Positions 59,791 through 64,000 of a stretch of DNA of 64,000 nucleotides are shown piece by piece; position 1 is the stretch's first letter; each line of letters begins with the position of its first letter. Source of the DNA: Brachypodius melanocephalos (Eukaryota; Chordata; Aves; Passeriformes; Pycnonotidae); contig VZSR01003022.1 of the NCBI GenBank assembly GCA_013398615.1, positions 5,643,680 to 5,707,679 of the forward strand, given 5' to 3'. Under the pieces are notes generated by a model, which was not told the DNA's origin, did no database searches, and saw only the letters and a list, made by a program, of their open reading frames with translations. Made by a program: the position numbers and the translations under genes.

Positions 59791-61637
59791 GTAAGCTCTC
59801 CTCAGTCACTGTGTCTGCTTTTTTGTATCAGCTGTAGCCTTCAATTAGAGCAGCATGCTATAACAACAAATACGGCCTCTGTAACATTCAAAACTGAAAT
59901 TTTGAAAAGTACTTGGGATGTTTTTGGAAAAGTTCCAATTCCCAGCTCTGGCTAAATGCTTTAGACGTGCTAAGCACTCTAATTTTAGTAACTTGATGCC
60001 CTTAGTCTGAAGAGAATATTCTTTCAGGTGCATCCTATGCCTAATAAATATCTTTGAGTATCTTTCACAAATCCCAGGTCACATAAACTGCCTGTATTGA
60101 CAACAGAAACTTTTCTAAGTTTAGCTGTGGTTAAAGCAAACAGTTCAAATTCATATCAACCAAAAGTGTTTCTAGGAAGGTACAGAAATACTGAATTTTG
60201 AAGTGCGTGCAAGTTTCAGGATTACCAGCGCTCTGTGGTTAATCTCTGTGATTTCTCTATGCTCTTAAGTTCTTACTGTAAGCTTTTTTCTGTCTGTCTG
60301 GTTTTTAACCCAGGCCTCTGAGGACCTTCTGAGGGAACACTACATTGACCTCAAGGACAGACCATTCTATGATGGCCTGGTGCAGTACATGCACTCGGGA
60401 CCTGTTGTAGCCATGGTGAGTTCCTGGCAAGGAAAACCACACTGCTTGATCGTCTTCCCTGCAATGAGATTGTGTCACCTCTTGGATTCTAGCTTATTTT
60501 TTAAAGGATTTAAAATCCTTTAAAATCTAGATTCAAATACTGTGATTAGGAAGATGTGCTATTAACTCTTTTTCCTTAATCTTTTCTCATAATATTTCTC
60601 TCCTATGAGTCAGTTTGTTGAGGAAGAGGGCAGGGGCAAAAGGGAACAAAAACCAGGACCTTGAGAAACAGTAAACCTGCACAAAAGCCTCAGTCTGAAA
60701 TGCCATGTAGTAAGCCAGCTGAAAAAAGATGGTGGAATATTTAAACTCTATTTCTCTTTTTCTCCTTGATAATGTATTTGTAAATTAGTTGAGGTCTAGT
60801 TCTCCCATGAGCAGACAGCTCTGTGAGACTGTTTGACATACTGAGATGGAAATTTGTACAATCCCCCTGGATGAGGATGGGGATTGTACAAAAGTGGGGC
60901 ATGTGAGCAGATGCTTTGAGAATCTGAGAGAATTGGAGGTAAAATATGTCTCACTGTGACAAATATGGTGATTCAGATGGTGACTTGTGCCACGATGGAC
61001 AGCCCCATGTTCTGGTGGATGGTATAATTTGTCTGCTGCTAAAACTTAATCATCTGAATGGAATTTTTTTTTCTTTAAGGTGTGGGAAGGTCTCAATGTG
61101 ATTAAAACTGGAAGAATGATGCTGGGGGAAACCAACCCATTCGATTCCAAGCCCGGCACTATTCGTGGTGACTTCTGTGTCCAAGTTGGAAGGTAAATTT
61201 TAAAACTTTTGATATCAACCAAATCCAAATTCCAAGTGTTATGTCATGATATGTGCAGAAACTGTGCTCCATCCTTCTCTGTCTTACACATGGAGCTGCC
61301 ACTCCCTGTGCCCATGTCATATTAAGTTCTAAGGATGGGGATCAAGTCATGGTTGTCCCCATTGACAAAAACGAGGAGCAAAGCTGGCACTGCCTATGCT
61401 GTGTCCTTTCCTACTTTACTGTTACTTAAAGCTCCTGTCCATGATGGGAATCACTTCAAAACAAGAAACTTATTTTACTTTAAGAATTCTCTTATTTTTT
61501 TCACCTTTTCTTTTCTTAGGAACATCATTCATGGTAGTGATTCTGTGGAAAGTGCTGAGACGGAGATCAATTTATGGTTCACTTCTGAAGAACTGGTTGA
61601 TTACAGAAGCTGTGCTCATGAGTGGATCTATGATTAA
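59662..61637 (+). CDS. NME1: NME1 nucleoside diphosphate kinase A
   Basis: It transfers the gamma-phosphate from ATP to nucleoside diphosphates through a phosphohistidine intermediate. The enzyme is a hexamer of the cytosol and nucleus. Coding exons 59662-59790, 60314-60415, 61080-61192 and 61520-61637 give a complete 153-residue protein in one frame. It begins MATIDERTFIAIKPDGVQRG. The catalytic His is H119 in NIIHGSDS (H118 in human), and the Kpn-loop Pro is P97. The start has a good Kozak context (GACCATGG). Synteny with SPAG9 supports NME1; some residues (VAMK, CAHEW) resemble NME2, so the paralogue call is slightly open. One oddity is Phe98 in NPFDSKPG, where NDP kinases normally have Ala. 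Confidence 0.93.
60314..60415 (+). CDS. NME1: NME1 coding exon 2 (residues 44-77)
   Basis: ASEDLLREHYIDLKDRPFYD then GLVQYMHSGPVVAM. The 102-nt length and phase 0 at both ends match vertebrate NME genes. Confidence 0.95.
61080..61192 (+). CDS. NME1: NME1 coding exon 3 (residues 78-114)
   Basis: VWEGLNVIKTGRMMLGETNP then FDSKPGTIRGDFCVQVG, including the Kpn loop. 113 nt, phase 2 at a GTAAAT donor. Confidence 0.95.
61520..61637 (+). CDS. NME1: NME1 coding exon 4 (residues 115-153 and stop)
   Basis: RNIIHGSDSVESAETEINLW then FTSEELVDYRSCAHEWIYD and TAA. Contains the catalytic His119 and the hexamer-contact C-terminus. Confidence 0.95.
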
Positions 61638-61984
61638 CACCCAGCCTGGATCTTCTGATATCCCCATGTCCATGAGCTGTTACATGCAGTCGTAGATTGG
61701 AGACAGGAATCATGACTCAAGTCCTCTGGATCATAAGACAAACAGCCTGATTTATTGTTTGGAACCTTCTTATATAGAGAGTTCAAAAATCTCAGATCTA
61801 GACAACTTATTGGTCTGGGTCTTAAAACCACCCAGCTCCCTGGCCAGTGATACGTCTGCATGTAGGGTTCAAAGGAATTGGTGGAGGTCTCTGTTTGAGT
61901 TCAAATTCCTCCTATTATTGCTCACCCAGGGACTTGTTTTATTTCTAGGCTGATCGAGTTTGGGGGGCAGCTTCAGAATAGTTT

Positions 61985-62010
61985 CACTGTGACAATGCAC
62001 TGTGACAATG
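61985..62010. repeat. Tandem 13-bp duplication in the NME1 3'UTR
   Basis: CACTGTGACAATG occurs twice in direct succession. Confidence 0.95.
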
Positions 62011-62110
62011 AGCACCCTTTTGGTTATATTAAAAAATGTAAAAGTGTTCTTCTTTATCGTCTGCAGGCACCTTGCCGTTAGGACGACAAAGACAACATGA
62101 TAACACAAAT

Positions 62111-62131
62111 AATAAATCTATTTTGAATAAA
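62111..62131 (+). terminator. NME1 poly(A) signals
   Basis: Two AATAAA hexamers (62111-62116 and 62126-62131) lie about 475 bases after the stop codon. They set the 3' end of the transcript near 62150. Confidence 0.8.
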
Positions 62132-62154
62132 ACTTTCTACTAAACTCGACAAGT

Positions 62155-62601
62155 CTAGTTTCCCTTAGCTAGTGATATATCTTATGTATCATTGGAGTTG
62201 TGGCATTCACATTTGGGAGCGGTTAAAGGCGATTACTAGAAATAAAGGTTTTTAAGATGACATGTTGCAGGCTCATTATTTGGAAATTACAACTTTTCAA
62301 CTTAAGACTATAAACAAGAAACAATTCAATTTAAATCAATTTCAATCAAAAAACCCACATCTTTTTGTCACTGATGTTTCCCAAATGTTTGAGTCTTGAA
62401 GTTTGAGTAGAGTGATGGGAAGATTGTTTTACCATTGACAATCTTCTGCTTCTGCTTCTACCTGCTGTTGGCTAGGTTATGTTGTGAATTGATTGAAAAA
62501 CATGAGAAAAATATGAGAACATGAGAGCACCCATGACTTTTGAGGGGGGTACACATTCACCCCACACTTCTCTCCTTTCTTTGTTTTACCAGTTATAACA
62601 G
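62155..62601. other. Intergenic sequence after NME1
   Basis: About 450 AT-rich bases, nothing recognised. Confidence 0.7.
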
Positions 62602-63208
62602 TGTTATAAATGAATTAGTCAATTTAATAATTAAGAGGAATTTATTTCATAATCAAAATAAAATTGCAAAAGCCACAAGCAAAGTCTAACAGCACTGGGC
62701 CAGCATTCAGTGCTGGGTGAACCACTTGTAAAATCTTTCTTGCTTCAAAACCCTGTGGTTCACGGATGCTGCTTTCTTGGGGTCTCCTCTTATACTTTTT
62801 TCAGAGCTGTGCAGGGTGCAGGAGGTGATGTTATCTTTTAGCATATTCATGTAGTTCTTCTTTCTTGTCGCATCTGGTTTCCCGAAATTGGGCAGACAAT
62901 TCCACCTTTTTACAGGAATTCTGTTGGGGAACAAACATCCTGGCGATGAATATTCTTATGCATCTTGAATGCATATGGTTTTTCGCATATTGCATATCTA
63001 TCTTGCATATGGAGGGCCCCCCCCCCCCACCCTGGTCCTTGCCAGACTGCAATCTCTTGGAATAAGCATCTTTTGGAGACAGCTTTACCCTTGGTGTTTC
63101 TCTCTTATCACTTGCTGCCAGTTGCTTTTTCGTTGTCACTGGCCTTTGGTTACAAAAATGCTGTAGTTTTAATTTTTCTGCATGAATTATTCTATACTAT
63201 TCATGACA
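62602..63208 (-). mobile_element. Probable solo LTR
   Basis: TG at 62602 and CA at 63208 enclose 607 bp, with ACAG directly outside on both sides (62598-62601 and 63209-63212). Read on the minus strand there is a GTATAAGAGG TATA box near 62795, an AATAAA signal near 62648 and an end TTTATAACA like that of the LTR at 54302-55007. A 13-base C run lies at about 63018. The 4-bp duplication is weak evidence alone; the signal order supports the call. Confidence 0.6.
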
Positions 63209-63212
63209 ACAG

Positions 63213-64000
63213 GAACAAAATACGGAGCTTAGAACAAAATAAGGTAAAACTTATAACTGCCTATACGCTTTACCATCACCCAGGGTCTGCTATCGTTGAG
63301 GAGTCTTCTTTTTACAATGAGGACTTGAAAAATCTCTTCCAGATGAGGCCTTCGTGTTTATCTTAAAGGAAAAGAGGTTCAGCTTCCAAAAAGCCAAATC
63401 AGCTAGTCAAAGTGACTTGCTTTCATTTTTAGCACAGAAACACCTGGGCTTGATGGCACACCTCTCCTGCCAGTCAAGGCAACAGCTTGGCCAGAGCTAA
63501 GACCTACATTGGGAAGACTTTCCTATTACATCCTTAAAAGAAGTCTTTCAGTAATGACTCAGCTGGTCAGCTGGCTTTGTTATCTATTCTTAACTAAATA
63601 ACCAATTATATACGAAGAACTTGTAAATAACTACAACTATGTACACACTTTTGAAAGCACCATTTACTTTTTTGTCACAAACAAATTCAAACTAACCAAG
63701 GAAACATCTCCATCTCAGCTAGGTAAAATATTTACACAGATTTAGATGACTAAGGACAAAACTTAATTTGGATTTTGAAATCCCCTAACTGAAATTGTAG
63801 GATCTTTGGAAGAGGAAAGTAAATACCTTTGTTAAAAATGACCCTATAATATTGGCTTTCACATTTGTGTGTTAGTCTTTATATGTAGTTATTGATTTTA
63901 AGAATAGCACAATTTATAATCCCATTTAGCTGCTTGCTAATAAAACCTAATTTCTCATTATAAGTATGCACTGTATAGCTCACGGAAATAGCAGTGTGAT
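63213..64000. other. Intergenic sequence to the right edge
   Basis: AT-rich. No gene is recognised. In other vertebrates NME2 follows NME1, but it does not begin within this window. Confidence 0.7.

Noticed and set aside
1..64000. CRISPR arrays, operons, riboswitches or bacterial mobile elements
   Set aside because: The window is vertebrate nuclear DNA with split genes; no spaced direct-repeat array or bacterial gene signature is present.

Overview
The window is vertebrate nuclear DNA, almost certainly from a songbird-like bird. It has split genes with GT-AG introns, CR1 LINE fragments of the avian type, ERVL-like endogenous retrovirus and LTR debris, and the conserved vertebrate gene pair SPAG9 - NME1. 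No bacterial or organellar features are present, and most open reading frames are chance frames in introns and repeats.

Positions 226-45091 (minus strand) hold the 5' part of SPAG9 (JIP4), a kinesin/dynein and JNK/p38 scaffold. I placed 17 coding exons whose reading phases all agree; they encode the first 732 residues, and the rest of the gene lies beyond the left edge. Inside the intron before exon 5 is an alternative first exon (18835-18995). It encodes a hydrophobic, probably membrane-inserting N-terminus and would make a short isoform lacking the RH1 domain. The introns are mostly featureless AT-rich sequence, with CR1 pieces, a duplicated 0.45-kb block flanking exon 6, and three probable LTR sites, two of which contain an assembly gap.

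The SPAG9 CpG-rich promoter and first exon occupy about 44.37-45.44 kb. The 13.5 kb between it and NME1 is largely transposable-element sequence. It holds CR1 copies in inverted arrangement (45.4-47.25 kb), LTR debris with a gap (47.9-49.9 kb), and a decayed minus-strand ERVL-like provirus (3' LTR at 49883-50453, pol relics at 50454-54296). Two later LTRs interrupt that provirus; one is flanked by a perfect 5-bp duplication. A further composite of LTR-like sequence covers 55.07-56.96 kb.

Positions 58.78-62.15 kb (plus strand) hold NME1, a nucleoside diphosphate kinase. It has a CpG-rich promoter with an RFX X-box-like palindrome and a short GC-rich minisatellite, four coding exons giving a complete 153-residue protein, and two poly(A) signals. 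A probable minus-strand solo LTR (62602-63208) follows, and then unremarkable sequence to the right edge.

The two genes are transcribed divergently and are not an operon-like unit. I do not see a convincing new biological system. The strongest second-look items are the membrane-type SPAG9 first exon, the direct repeats around SPAG9 exon 6, the nested ERVL insertions, a palindrome plus tRNA-Gly-type primer site beside a gap, and an unusual residue in the NME1 Kpn loop.
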